From contig SDUX01000001.1 of assembly GCA_008729055.1 (NCBI GenBank), forward strand, positions 1,426,001 to 1,490,000: a DNA stretch of 64,000 nucleotides, written 5' to 3'. This document shows, in pieces, positions 41,501 to 53,415 of this stretch (position 1 is its first letter; every line of letters starts with the position of its first letter). The position numbers and the translations under genes are program-made. The notes beneath the pieces are model-generated. The model did not search any database. It was not told the origin of the DNA and saw only the letters and a program-made list of their open reading frames with translations. Source of the stretch: Pyropia haitanensis. Its lineage: Eukaryota > Rhodophyta > Bangiophyceae > Bangiales > Bangiaceae.

Positions 41501-43478
41501 GGCGAGGAGGGGGGGAAGGGGGTGCGCGAGGAGAGGGCAGACCCGGCCAGACGTGATTGGGGATGGAGCGGCGCCGCGCTCGCCGCGGCGCCGTCGGTGG
41601 AGGCACGGCGGCGAGCGCGGCGCGTGCAGGCGCGCGGCCTTGCGCGGAATCGAGGGTGCCGGCACAGACGAGACCGGCGTCGGTCGCGACACGGTTCATG
41701 CCGTCTCGTTTCGGATGTACCAGTACATTCCGATTGTGTGTGCCGGTTTCCAACTGCAATTGATCTCGCAGCCCATCTCGTATTTTGGCACCTGACCGAC
41801 GCCAGTGTGGGTCGTGGAGTCCAACGCGAGTGGGGGGCCGAAGCGCATGCCATCAAACACGCCGATCGGACCGGCCTTCCGCGCCTCTGATGCCGCGACT
41901 CCACCCCCCCCCCCCCCCCCCCGTCACCCTCAACCACCACGACTGCCTTCCGCTGTGCCGCCGCTCTGTCCTCTGTGAAGCTGTGCCTCCGGGGTCCTCC
42001 CTCGGGGGCGCTGCGCCAGCGGCTCGAGGGAGGCGACCGGCGGCCACAATGCAGGCGGTCGCGGCCGGCCACGCGGCACACGTGCCTGCGCGTGCTGCGC
42101 GTGCGGGCGAGCGGCGCCGATCACGGGGCGCACCCCCCCCCCCCCCCCCCCCGTTCCCCCCCGCCTCCCCGGTGCTTCCCACTGAATTGTGCCGCCTGCG
42201 CCCGCGCCCGCGGCCGCCGCCGGCGCTGCTGACGACGAGGCGGTGAGCCACGTGGCCACGAGGACGGGCCGGCAGCGGCGGCGACTGGCGCGGTCCCGCC
42301 GACGCGGGCGGCCGGCCGGCCGGGGGGGGGCTGACGGTGCCAACGGCGTGCGCTGCGGGACGCCGCCCGCTGCGGCTCGAGGACGCCGCGCGCTGGTGTC
42401 TAGGCGGACAGCGGCCGCGGCGCCGACGCGGCGGCGCCGTCGACCTTTTTTTTTTTCTTTTTCTTTTTTCCTCTAGGATTTTTTTTGCACGCCGCGAGCC
42501 CCTCGCCGCCGTGGCCGTTGGCCCCGGTGGCGCCCGCAGCGAGGTGCCTGCGCAAAGCGCCGCCAGCTCGGACGAGACGCACCTGAGGCCAACGACTGGC
42601 AGAGGTTGGGGGCGGTAGCTGCGGGGGGCTGTGCGCTGGCGGCGGCGGCACCCGCCCGCCGAGCGGCCCGCCGAGCGGCCGGCCGCCCATGCGCCATCCG
42701 AGAGTGTACCCAAACGCACGCAAGAGCGGCGCACGACCGTACGAGGCGGGGGGCGTGGGCGGGCGTTGTGGATGCGAGAGGGGCGGCCGGGGGGGGCGGC
42801 GGGAGGGCGGGAGGGGCTGCGACGGCAGCGTCCGACCGTCTGCGCCGGGTGTTTGCAGCACACGCCCCCCCCGCGGGTCACGCCGGTCTGCCCGGTCCGC
42901 GCGCCTCGCGCGGCCGTCGTGGGCGGCCCGCCGCCGGCCCCGCGCAGACGCGGTCTGGAAGGCGCGGGGGGGTGGGGCAGTCAGAGCCGCGCCGCGCGCA
43001 GCGACGCTGCCGCCGCCGCCGCCGCGCACCTGCGCGGCGTGCTTGGACCGCCGCGCCTGCCACGGCCGCGGGGGGGGCGCCCGCCGCGCCTGCCGCGGCC
43101 GCGGGGGGGCGCCCGCCGCGCCGCGCGCGGTGTCCCGCGCGTGGGCGGCGCGCGCATGCGGGGGGTCAGAGGCCCGACCCCGTCGGCCGCCGCGGCCGCG
43201 ACGTGCCCCCTCTGTTCCCGCCGCGTGCCCGTCTTGCGGTCGTGCGCGGCTCGACGCTGCGCCTCCTCCCCCCCGCGCGGCCTACTCCCCACTGTGGCCG
43301 CCGGCCGCCCCCTACTGTCCCACCCCCGCCGCGGTCGTGGTCAACCCGCCGCCTTGCCGACGCGCGTCCTCCCCCTCTCCTCCTCCCCCGCCGCGTGCGC
43401 CGCACTCATCATTGAGACGTTCCCGGCGAGTACCGTCGCGCCGCCCGGCCGCGCCGCCCACCACCGCGGCTGCCCGCC
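41501..43478. other. Divergent intergenic region
   Basis: About 2 kb between a minus-strand and a plus-strand start. It contains a C run at 41906-41922, a second at 42129-42152 and a T-rich tract at 42446-42484. Frames open into the AhpD-like gene from 42689, but the part before 43479 has no domain-like sequence. Confidence 0.55.
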
Positions 43479-45556
43479 ATGGGCACGCCGGCGGGAGTCC
43501 CGCCCCTCGACGACTGGCTCGTCCCTCCCCCGGACGATTGGGACACCGAGTCGGACGGGGTGTCCCCACCCCCCACCCCCCCACCCCCCCCCCCAACACA
43601 CTCATGGCCGCCCTCAAGCCCTACTCGGCGCCCCCGACGGCCTATGGCCGGTACACGCCCTTTCTCACCCTCACCGCCCGCCTGCTCGGCGAGTGTCCCT
43701 CCTACTACCCGGTGCTGTCGCTGGCACCCGCAGCGCTGGCCACCCACGTCGGGCTCTTCTCCCGCCTGTTTGGCTCCCCCGCCGTCGACGTGCGGGCGCC
43801 GGGCGCGCTGCCTCCCCGCCTGCGGCGGCTGGCGTACATGGCGGCCAGCCGAGCCAACGGGTGTGCGTACTGCGCCGCCAATGGGTGCGCGTTTGGGGAC
43901 GTCTTTCGGGGGCCCATCGCCGCGCAGATGGCGCGCGCCCGCATCCGGGACGGCGAAGCGGCCGCCGCCGCCGCTGCCAACCCCGCCGGCGACGGCGGCA
44001 GCGGCGGCGGCGGTGGTGGCGGCAACGCCGGCAGCAGCCGAGGTGGCAGTGGCGGCCGGCCGCACCGCACCACCCTCCGCATCGACGCAGATGATGCGGA
44101 CGCGACCGCGGCCGAGGCGGCCATCCTCCGCCTCGTCGCCCTGGCCGTCCCGCGACCCTTCCCGCCCGCCCTTCTCCCGCGGCTGGCCGCCGCCACGCAC
44201 GCGGTACGCGCGGCGGTGGGCGCCCCCGCCGCGGAGATGGTGCAGTCGGTGGTGGCGCTGGCGGGGGCGGTGAACACGCTGACGGGCGCGCTGGGCGTGC
44301 CGCCCGAGCCCGCCGCGCGGCGGCTCGCGTCGACGCTCCTGCCGCCGGTCGGCAGCATCCCGTGGGCGGCGTTTGATAACCAAGGCGGTGGGGAGGGGGG
44401 GGGGTGTGCCGGGGGGGGAGCGCCAGCTGCGGCCGCAGCGGAGGCGGGGCACCCCGTGCCGCCCCCAGCAGGCGACCAAAGAGGAGACGGCTGGCCTGCG
44501 GGCGTGGTGTCCCACGAGCGGACCTCCAGCGTCACAACGGAGAGTAGTGGCGGCGAGGCTGGCGCCGGCGCCGGCGCCGGCGCTGCCGGCAGCCGCCGCA
44601 CCAACGACGGCTCGCACCAGTCAAAGCCCATCCCCGAGCGTTCGCGGGCGGCCGCCCAGCTGAACAACCTGGCTGGCCTGCTGCGCACCCTCCCCGCCGC
44701 AGCGGCGGGCCTGGAAGTGGAGGCAGAGCTGTACGCGGACATCCCGACCACCATTGCGCCGTTGTACGCGTGGGTGGACGCGCGCCTCGGCGCCACCGCG
44801 GGTCGCTTCCTCCTCCGCCCGGCGTGCATTGAGGTGGCGCGCGCGTTTTGCTTTGCCCTCCGCGAGAACGTGCTCGTCGACGACCTGCCCGCACCGGTGG
44901 CGGCGGTGGCGGCGGCCGTCGCGCCGGGGGGGGTGGCGCGCCACCGGTGGGGCGGCGGCGGCGGCAGCGGCGCCCTGCGGTCGCCCGACGCGAGCCAGTG
45001 GACCGTGGCGGACAGGTTACGGCTGGTCGCCGCCTACGCGGCCGCCACCCGGTCTGCAGGCCTCGCAAACGGCGCCCGCGCCGCGGCTGCCCGGTGTGGG
45101 GCGTGGCCGTCGGCCGCCATCGCCGCCGCTGACTTGGCCGCCTTTGCCGCCGCCCCCGATACGGCGACCGACGCAGCCGCGACTGCCGCCGCGCCTGTTG
45201 CCGCCATCAACACGGACTCGGAAGGCGGCGGCGGTGTCGACAGCGATGTCATTGACCGTGGCGGTGGCGGCAGTGGCGGCGGCGGCGGGCCCACCGTCGC
45301 CCTGGCCGCCGCCCGGCGGATAGTGCGCGCGTGTGCGACGGGCGTCGAGGGCCTCCGCGGCACCGCCGTGGCCAACGCGACCGCCGCAATACCCGGGCGG
45401 GGGGTGGTGGAGGTTGCATCCCTGGTGAGTACCGCGGAGCTGTGGCGGCGGATGGAACTGCTGTTTGGGGAGGGGTGGACGCCCCACGCTCCCCCTGTCG
45501 GGGGGCAGGGCAGACGTGCGGCGGCGGCGGCTGCCGCCGCGGCGGTGTCTGTGTGA
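43479..45556 (+). CDS. AhpD/carboxymuconolactone decarboxylase-like protein
   Basis: The start ATG 43479-43481 gives an acidic head (MGTPAGVPPLDDWLVPPPDD, then WDTESDG). The frame changes in the C runs 43568-43594 and continues as NTLMAALKPYSAPPTAYGRY to TGA at 45556. The first half has the AhpD-type helix with the redox CxxC (MAASRANGCAYCAANGCAFG; codons 43862-43870). This family reduces peroxides or acts as decarboxylase. The second half (IAPLYAWVDARLGATAGRFL, then RPACIEVARAFCFALRENVL) looks like a second all-helical unit without CxxC. The halves are joined by a Ser/Gly-rich linker. The role is inferred as a peroxidase-like or regulatory protein. No clear targeting signal. Confidence 0.72.
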
Positions 45557-46118
45557 TAGGAACGGAACGGAGAGTTGCAAGTAGCTAGTCCCCTCGTAGG
45601 GCACACGCCATCTAACTGACCACAACATGAACAACACCAACAACACGAAGAAGACATAGAGCCGGTCACGCACGACCAACCAGACTCATGGCACAAGTGT
45701 CGCTCCCCCCCGCCCACCCTTCTCTCACCTGCCAGTGATGGCGCATGGCGCTAGAACAGTATGGCGCACGGGGAGGAAACGACCGCCGTCGTGAACGGTG
45801 GCCTCCTCCTCTGTCCGAGGAAGCGGGTGGGTGCAGAGTTTAGGGGGGAAAGTGGCGGCAGGCGGGGATACGAGCGTGATCGGAGGGTTTTGGGCGTGGC
45901 AGGGCGCTGATGATACGGACGACGTCGGGGGCACAGGCGGTGTGGCAGACGTACTAACTCACACGGTCAGCTCTAGAGCTTGGCTTCCCGTACTAAGCTG
46001 ACGTGCGACAAGCACCGCGCGAGGCATGCGGATAAGGGACATTGAAAAGCCACTCGACCAGTCAAGACTGGACAGACGGCAAGGTGGCAAGGGACGTATG
46101 TTCCCAGGCCAACGAAAA
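45557..46118. other. Intergenic between AhpD-like gene and 0.7 kb repeat
   Basis: Near-balanced base composition, no gene or RNA recognised. It includes the 3' flank of the AhpD-like gene. Confidence 0.5.
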
Positions 46119-46831
46119 GTCACGGCGCGGCCAACGTCACCAGGCGTTCACGCATTGAACTGGTCCAGCGCATTGCACCTCCGGTCCCATTGCCCCGCCG
46201 TCGAGACGAGCGGCCTGGCCTCCACACATGCTGCTGGTGTGCACCGTCACTCCGCGCGTGGACGGAGAGGGGCGTCGCGGCACACTCTGTCGGTGGCAAC
46301 AGGACACGCCAATTCAAGATTGGATTCGTTTTTACGACCCGGATGCCGTACGTGTGGCCACCGACCGCGCTTTGAGATCCGCCACTCCTCCCTCCTCTCA
46401 ATGACCACACTCGGTCAGGATCTTTACTAAAGGTCATCATAACTTGTTTACTCTCTAAACAGGTACCCTTCCCAACCGTTGATGATGAGGAGTAGCCCCG
46501 GTCACTGGGCACGATAGTCACGCTGGTCGCCATCCGTGGCGGACCACGCGTCGCAGAAGACTGCGCACGAGGAACTTCATTCGTCCTTGTGCACGTGACC
46601 GCGGGCAGTCAGAACGGCTGGTCCATCCCTTTTTGTTTGTTTTGTGTGTCAACGTCACCTACTATCGCGTCTACCGTTGCTGGTGTCCTCGATGCCGTCT
46701 GATGTGTTTCATTGCTGTCCGCGGTTTCATCGTCCATGGTGGGTCCGGTCTTCGCCCCCGGTTGGGCTCCTCGCTGTAACCACGAGAGTTGGTCCTTGTC
46801 ACTCGCGGCCACCGCTCTCGTGTCACTACTG
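46119..46831 (-). repeat. 0.7 kb dispersed repeat, copy A (inverted partner at 52674-53415)
   Basis: Its reverse complement is about 95% identical by eye to 52674-53415. It is far less GC-rich than the genes. On the minus strand two open segments lie in the same frame: one ending KQKGMDQPF at a TGA, the next starting MATSVTIVPSDRGYSSSSTV and running on past PILNWRVLLPP to the repeat end. Compared with copy B it lacks 28 bases. It is likely a transposable-element fragment of unknown class. Confidence 0.8.
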
Positions 46832-47063
46832 CGCTATCGACACCTCTAGAAGAGCCCCAGGGGCTTACCTACTCAACAAGCTGTACATACCACATGTCGG
46901 AGGAGACACCAGAGCGAGGTCATGCGAGCCACAGCTGTCTAGCCAACCAGCAGAAATACGCTCAAAATTGGGCAAAGAAGAGACCGCTCCGGGAGAGCAA
47001 GACACACGATAGGGAGCTCTTGTAAAGAACAGCTCCGTCGTCCCGCCCCCCCCCCTCCACCTC

Positions 47064-47413
47064 TCAAGCCGGCCGCCGGGGCAGCACAAACGACAACCGC
47101 CCTCGGTCATTCGCCCCCGCGACGACCACGTCGACCGAGTCCCCCACCGCGTAGCGGGTGGCAACGTCCACAAAGTCGTGCAGCGCCCCCCCCTCCTTCA
47201 TCGCCGACACGTGGAGGAGGCCGACCAGGTCGGGCGCGACGCGCACAAACGCGCCAAACGCAACGACGCCCTCCACGACGCCCGTGTACGCGCGGCCGAC
47301 GGCGGTGCGGCCTTCGACGCCGGCGAGGAGGGAGCGCACCAGCGCGGGGCCGTCGGCCGCGTCGTCGCCTTCCGCCTCGAGCGTCAACACGCCACCGCTG
47401 TCGCCGCCGCCGC

Positions 47414-47455
<42 letters not shown>

Positions 47456-49955
47456 TGCCGCTGCCGCCCCCACCCCCCCCACCTCCGCCGCCGCCCGGCG
47501 CGCCGCCCACGACCGTCAGCCGCACGCCCGTCGTGGCGGCGAGGCGCTTGATGTTGGCGCCGCCCGCGGCGAGCAGGAACTCCCGCTGCACCCCGCTCAG
47601 CGGCAAGGTCGACACGCTTGGCCGGCGGCGGGCGGCGTCGGCCGCCGCCGCGTCCGCCCCCCCCCCGCCTCACCCGTACCGCTACTGCCGCCGCCGCCAC
47701 CGCCACCAGCAGCGGCGGCGGCAACGGCGGCGCCGCGCGCGCGGGCGGCGGCCAGCGCGGGCGCGAGCGTCTCGAGGATGGCCTCCCGGCCGGCGCGCGC
47801 GCGGGCGAGCGCCGCGGCGAGGACGCGCAGCGGCAGCCCCGACGGGAGCTTGACGTCCAGCTGGAGGGCGGTGACGCCCCCCGCGGGCCCCGCGACCTTG
47901 AGGTCCATGTCCCCTAGGTGGTCCTCCGCGCCCACGATATCCGTGAGGAGCACATAGTCCTCGGCGGCCGGGGTGCCCGGCGCGGCGGTGGCAAGCGCCT
48001 CGGGCGCGCGGGCCACGAGGCCGACCGCGACGCCAACGACGGGCGCCGCGAGCGGCACGCCCGCGTCGAGGAGCGCGAGCGTGCCCCCACACACCGACGC
48101 CATGGACGTGGAGCCGTCCGACGCGAGCACCTCGGTCGTCAGGCGAACGGCGTACGGGAAGGGCGGCTCCGCCGGCACAGGCGGAGGGGGGAGGGGAGGG
48201 GGGTGCGCCGACCGCGCGGCGGTCGGGACCAGCCGCTGGCCCGTCGGCGTCGGCGGGATGGCCACCAGCGGCAACGGGGGTGGCGACGCGGCTTGCCCGT
48301 CGACCGCCGCGCCACCCGCGTCGGCGTGCCGTGGCGTGGCAGGGGGTGTCTCCCCGTCGACACTCGCCGGCGTCGTCGAGACGGGCGAGCCGGGCTCCGC
48401 GCCATCACCCCCCCGTCGGGCCGCCCCGCCGCCGCCCAGCGTCTCGCGCAAAACGTCACCGAGGCCGTCCAACCGCGCCGTGGCCGCGGCGGCGTCCGCC
48501 ACACCACCAGCCGCCTCCGCATCCCGTGCCGAGGCCGCCGCCGCGGCCGCGTTGGCAGCCGCGGCCTCCCGGCGGAGCGAGTCGAGCTCGACGCCGCCCG
48601 CGCGGCGTTCCACGTCGGCCGCCCACGGGGGCATGACCCCCCCCAGGGCGGCCTCGGTGAGGGCGGCGTGGCCAACCTCCCGGCGGCTGCCGCCGGTCAC
48701 CCCCCCCGGGCGGCCCACCTCCCCCACACACGCCGGCGGGAAGGCGTAGTGGACCATAAAGCCGCGCCGCGCGCCGTCCCCCCCCGCCAGGTACCCGTCC
48801 AGCCGCTGCGACGACGCGGGCAGGCCGAGCGTCGCCGCCGACAGCGTCTGCGTGTCGCCGCGGCAGAACAGGGCCGACCCGTGCACCGCCGACGCGGCGC
48901 CGGGGAAGAGGCCCGTCGACGCGGTGATGGGCCGCACCGCGGTGGGCGAGCGGCCGTCGAGCCGGCGGCCCCGCGTCGGCCCGTCGAGGACGAAGGCGCG
49001 GAACGCGTCGCGGGCGCCCGCGGCAATGGCGGCGGTCAGGAGCTCCGCGGGCGCCGACGGGTGCGCCGCGCCGACCGCCGCGTAGACGCGGTCGGTGGCG
49101 GCCGTGACCGCCGCCGCGCGCGACGCCTTGCCCGGCGCCGCCGCGCCCGCCGCGTACGCGTCGAGGTAGGCGGCAGCGGCGGCCGCGCGGGCGGCCGCCG
49201 CCGTGTCGTCGGCGGCGGCGGGGTCCCACGCCACCGCGGGCGGGTCCCCGCCGCCGCCGCCGCCGCCGACCCCGACACGGGGTGGCAAGACGGGGAGGCG
49301 GCGGGGAAACGCGGCGGCGCCCTCCACGTCCCGCCGGTGCGCCCAGACGGCCTCGGCGGCGGCACGCTGGGCGGGCAGCGCCGCGCGGATGGCGGCGTGG
49401 CCGAGCGCGACCGCGTCGAGGAGGTCCGCCTCGGGGAGCGCCGCCGCCGCCGCGGCGGCGCCCGCCGCGGCGACGCCCGGCGGCGCGCCCTCCACACTCA
49501 CCGTCATGATGGCCGTGTCGGTGGCGGCGACGAGGACGCGCCAGCCCGGCTCGGCCGCAGCGGCACCCCCCCCCCCCCCCTGCCGACTGCATCGTCAGGC
49601 CGCCCCGGGTTGACCACCCACCCGCCGCCGCCGCCGTCGCGGCCGAGGCGGACGGCGCCAACCGGCCCGCGCCACCCCCCCCCCCCCCCCCTTCCCCCAG
49701 CGCCACCTCCACCGCCGCCGACGCGGCGAGGAGCGCGAGCACGTCCGCCGGCTCGGTCTGTGCCACGTCCCCCGCGACGAGCGTGGCGGCAACGTGGATG
49801 CCGCCCGCGTCCGCCGGCAGCAGCGGCCGGAGGGCGCGGTCGACCAGCCGTGACGTGAGGCACTCGCGGTCAGACGGGGCCATCTCACGGCGGAGCCACG
49901 AGCCCGGGATGCGGCCGCGCGCCCACGCGCGCTCCCGGTAGTCGACGGCCAGGTG

Positions 49956-49994
<39 letters not shown>

Positions 49995-50605
49995 GCCGCC
50001 GGCGGTCGCGACGGTGGCGAGGACGGACGTGCCGCCGGGCGCCGTCGCGCGCACCGCGGCGGCGGCCAGCCGCGCAACGTCGTTGGTGGTGAGCGTAAAC
50101 GCGCCGCCCGTGCCGTGGGGGGCGTAGCCGGGGAAGCGGGTGGTGAGGGGGGTGGCCGTCGCGGCGGTCGTCGTGCCCGGCAGTGGGGGGGGCGTGCCAC
50201 CGCCGCGGCTGCCGCCGCCGCGGCTGCCGCCGCCGCCGCCGAGCCCACCGCCGGCGGCGGCACCGCTGCCGCCGCCCGCGGCGGCGGCACGGGCGGGCGC
50301 GGTGGCCGCCGCGGGGGCGCCCGCCCACGGTGGTGGCGGGCGCGTGGTGCGCCACACGTCTGGCCCGGCGGCAGTCTCATGGGGCACCACGGAGGGGAGG
50401 CTCCTGACGCAACGCCCAGGAGGGGGGGGGGGGGGGGGAAGGGACCGCCAGTGGCGACCCGCCGCCGGCTGGCCGCCGCCGCAGCCGCCGCCCGGCCTAG
50501 GCGGGCTGCCGACCCGTCGTCGCCGGCGGCGGCACGAGCGACGGGATGCCGCAGCGAGTGGGAAGCGCTCCGTACTATGGGGGGAAGGCGTGTAGAGGAC
50601 GCCAT
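47064..50605 (-). CDS. Polyribonucleotide nucleotidyltransferase (PNPase), probably plastid
   Basis: A transit-like N-terminus (MASSTRLPPIVRSASHSLRH) starts at 50603-50605. RNase PH domain 1 follows (HLAVDYRERAWARGRIPGSW, then ECLTSRLVDRALRPLLPA). The second is RRLDGRSPTAVRPITA, GSALFCRGDTQTLSAATLG, GFMVHYAFPPACVGEVGRPG, then DGSTSMASVCGGTLALLDAG and LTDIVGAEDHLGDMDLKVAG. A KH domain (REFLLAAGGANIKRLAATTG) and an S1 domain (GVVEGVVAFGAFVRVAPDLV) end the protein. PNPase degrades RNA 3'-5' with phosphate and adds tails in organelles. An extra Ala/Pro-rich insert of about 170 residues splits the second PH domain. The frame changes at runs 50422-50438, 49675-49691, 49566-49580 and 47657-47666. 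It is divergent from the GT25 gene. Confidence 0.93.
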
Positions 50606-51137
50606 TGCGGATGGCAAAGGTGGGGGGGGGGGCCGCCCAGGGGCTGCGGTGGGTGGAAGCGGTGGGCAGGGACGCAGACGGCGACTGCTGCGGTGTGTGG
50701 CGGCTTTGAAAGGGCGGTCACCGTCGTCGGCGGGATCAATTGCAGGAGAAAAGTACTTGCAAGTCGAAGCAACCTTTGCCACACGCGCCCAATCGATAGC
50801 CCGTCTAGGGAGACTCTATTTTTAGAATCACTTTCCATCGGTCGGCAGCTTTACTCGGGTTTTGCCTGTTGGCGCTGTCGGGCGCGGGACGTGGGCGACA
50901 CCGCGTCCCGCCCGCAAGCGCGGTGGCGCTGACAACGGCAGCGACGGAGCGCGCGCCGCGCACGGCGAACGGCACGTGTGGCCCCGTTGTGCTTCTTCTC
51001 TTGCCACCTTGACGTCTGGTGAAGCGCTCTTTTACCAGTGCCCGCGCTAGCCAGGGGCTCTCCTGCCTCCCCCACCCACCCCCCCGTCTCCCTTTTTTCG
51101 GCCAACGCTGGCTGGTTGCTCTCGCCGCCCAGGTGCC
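50606..51137. promoter_or_regulatory. Shared divergent promoter region, PNPase / GT25
   Basis: 532 bases between the two start codons, so both promoters must lie here. The middle (50720-50870) is the AT-richest part (CTATTTTTAGAATCAC near 50815-50830). No TATA box is clear on either strand. Confidence 0.45.
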
Positions 51138-52292
51138 ATGGTCGACTTGACACCCGCCCCCTGTGGCGGCTGCTGGCGGAGGCAGCGGCAGCGGCAGTGG
51201 CCAGTGACCGTCGCTGCGGCAGGAGTGGACGGGCCGGGGGCTCCCCCCGGCTGCGCCGGGCTGCGGCGCCCGCGGCGGGCGCGGGCGGGGGGGCCGGCCA
51301 CCCGCGGCCTCCGCGGGGTGGTGGCCGCCGCGGCGACGGCGGCGGCGGTGGCGGCGGTGGTGGTGGTGGTGTTGCTGGGTGCCCCCCGCGGGGCGGCGGC
51401 GGCGCCGGTGCCGACGCTGCCCACGTCGGTGCTGTATCCCCCCTCGCTGGTGCTCTACCCCGATGACGCGTCCTCGCCATCGGCGGCGGCACGGGCGGCG
51501 GAGCGGCGGGCGGAAGGGTGGGACGGCATCGACGCCATCTACACGGTCGGCCTTGCCAGCTGCGCGCAGCGGGCGACGATCATGGCCGAGGTGGGCGCCC
51601 ACATGGGCCTGCCGCTGACGCGGGTGAATGCGACCTCGTTCACGGACGTGGACCTGCACCGGCCGCCCCTGCCAGTGGTGGACATCCCCGCAGGGGAAAA
51701 GGTCGCGGCGGGCCAAGTCGGCTGCAGCCACACGCACGTCCGCATCTGGCGGGCGGCGCTCGCCGCCAACCAGTCGCGGGTGGTGGTGCTCGAGGACGAT
51801 GTGTTTTTCACGCCCGCGGCGGTGCGCCACGTGCCGGCGGTGGTGGCCGCCGCGGACGCGGGTGCCGTCGCCGCGGGCCGGCCGTGGCACATGGTCCTCT
51901 TCCGCCGCAGCGCGCTCGCCGACACCAGCGGCGAGGCGGTGTGGGGGGACGCCCGCCCGCTGGGCGGGCCGCTGACGGTGACGGTGCCCGCCTGGGCGAC
52001 CGCCGCGTACGCGCTGTCCCGGGCGGGCATGCACTACCTGCTGTCGCGGGTGACGGCGTACAGCGAGCCGCTGGACGTGCAGATCAGCCGGCTGCACGAG
52101 CCGCGGACGGGGTTCACCAGCCTGGCCGCGTGCAGCGAGCGCGCCGGCGGCGACGCGTGCGCCACAGCGGTGTACGAGCTGAACCGCGCGGAGAAGGGGG
52201 AGTGCTCGTACTCGGCGAGCCAGAGTGGGGACGTCCAGGACGGAGGGGCGTTTCCACACTCGGCCGGGCGGCGTGCGGCGGCGCCGCTGTGA
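51138..52292 (+). CDS. Glycosyltransferase family 25, type II membrane protein
   Basis: 384 residues, one frame, start ATG 51138-51140 (GCCATGG context). A basic, Cys-containing N-terminus is followed by one membrane segment (about 61-80, VVAAAATAAAVAAVVVVVLL), the layout of a Golgi type II enzyme. The catalytic domain has GT25 motifs: AIYTVGLASCAQRATIMAEV, LTRVNATSFTD, then GQVGCSHTHVRIWRAALAAN and the metal-binding VVLEDDVFF (E219, D220, D221). Later come VPAWATAAYALSRAGMHYLL and EPLDVQISRLHEP. GT25 enzymes move galactose or related sugars onto proteins or polysaccharides; the acceptor is unknown. The gene and PNPase sit between two inverted copies of a 0.7 kb repeat. Confidence 0.9.
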   Translation: MVDLTPAPCGGCWRRQRQRQWPVTVAAAGVDGPGAPPGCAGLRRPRRARAGGPATRGLRGVVAAAATAAAVAAVVVVVLLGAPRGAAAAPVPTLPTSVLYPPSLVLYPDDASSPSAAARAAERRAEGWDGIDAIYTVGLASCAQRATIMAEVGAHMGLPLTRVNATSFTDVDLHRPPLPVVDIPAGEKVAAGQVGCSHTHVRIWRAALAANQSRVVVLEDDVFFTPAAVRHVPAVVAAADAGAVAAGRPWHMVLFRRSALADTSGEAVWGDARPLGGPLTVTVPAWATAAYALSRAGMHYLLSRVTAYSEPLDVQISRLHEPRTGFTSLAACSERAGGDACATAVYELNRAEKGECSYSASQSGDVQDGGAFPHSAGRRAAAPL

Positions 52293-52673
52293 GGTGGGTG
52301 GGTGGAGGGGGGTGGTGTGGGGCACCGGGGAGGGGGAGGAGAGATGGTGGGGGCACATGTTCGAGCCGTTTTGTTGGTTTTCGGGGGGGGGTTGGGGTAG
52401 GGATCTGGCAGCGTGCAGTGGAGGGACCGTGTGTGGCAGGGGGGGGGGGTCGGAGCAGGAACGTGTTGTGGAGGAAACTTGATGTAGAGTGTGGCGTACG
52501 CAGAGTGAGTTACAGGGGGGTATGTGACTGTGCATTGGCGCAGCGGTTGCTGGTGTTTTGCTGGGCGACTGTGGCTCACGTGACTTCACTCCAGTGTCTC
52601 CGCAAGCAAATGGAATCTACATCTTGCTGGTGGTGAATGTCCTTGCGGTTTCTCCCGCGGGTGTTTAGAACAC
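52293..52673. other. 3' flank of the GT25 gene
   Basis: G/T-rich on the + strand with G runs at 52383-52391 and 52439-52449. No coding feature. Confidence 0.5.
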
Positions 52674-53415
52674 AGTAGCGACACGAGCCTGGTGGTTGCG
52701 AGTGACAACTGCTACCAACTTGAGGCAAAGAGGGGGGAGCCCAGCCAAGGGCAAAGCGGGAGACCAACCAGGGGTAAAGCCAGAAGACCAACCATGGACG
52801 ATGAGGAGACCGCGGACAGCAATGAAACACATCAGACGGCACCGAGGACACCAGCAACGGTAGACGCGATAGTAGGTGACGTTGACAGACAAAACAAACA
52901 AAAAGGGATGGACCAGCCGTTCTGACTGCCCGCGGTCACGTGCACAAGGACGAATGAAGTTCCTCGTGCGCAGTCTTCTGCGACGCGTGGTCCGCCACGG
53001 ATGGCGACCAGCGTGACTATCGTGCCCAGTGACCGGGGCTACTCCTCATCATCAACGGTTGGGAAGGGTACCTGTTTAGAGAGTAAACAAGTTATGATGA
53101 CCTTTAGTAAAGATCCTGACCGAGTGTGGTCATGGAGAGGAGGGAGGAGCGGCGGACCTGAAAGCGCGGCCGGTGGCCACACGTACGGCATCCGGGTCGT
53201 AAAAACGAATCCAATCTTGAATTGACGTGTCCTGTTGCCACCGACAGAGTGTGCCGCGACGCCCCTCTCCGTCCACGCGCGGAGTGACGGTGCACACCAG
53301 CAGCATGTGCGGGGGCCAGGCCGCTCGTCTCGACGGCGGGGCAATGGGACCGGAGGTGCAATGCGCTGGACCAGTTCAATGCGTGAACGCCTGGTGACGT
53401 TGGCCGCGCTGTGAC
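52674..53415 (+). repeat. 0.7 kb dispersed repeat, copy B (inverted partner at 46119-46831)
   Basis: It reads on + what copy A reads on -. It has the same in-frame TGA after KQKGMDQPF (52923-52925). A TGG-to-TGA change right after NPILN (near 53223-53225) shortens the second open segment relative to copy A. It carries an extra 28 bases near 52750-52790 (a CAACCAGG/CCAACCATGG duplication). Its edges show no obvious target duplication. Confidence 0.8.

Noticed and set aside
46119..53415. The 0.7 kb repeats as a pair of LTRs of one retrotransposon
   Set aside because: They are inverted, not direct, and enclose ordinary host genes.
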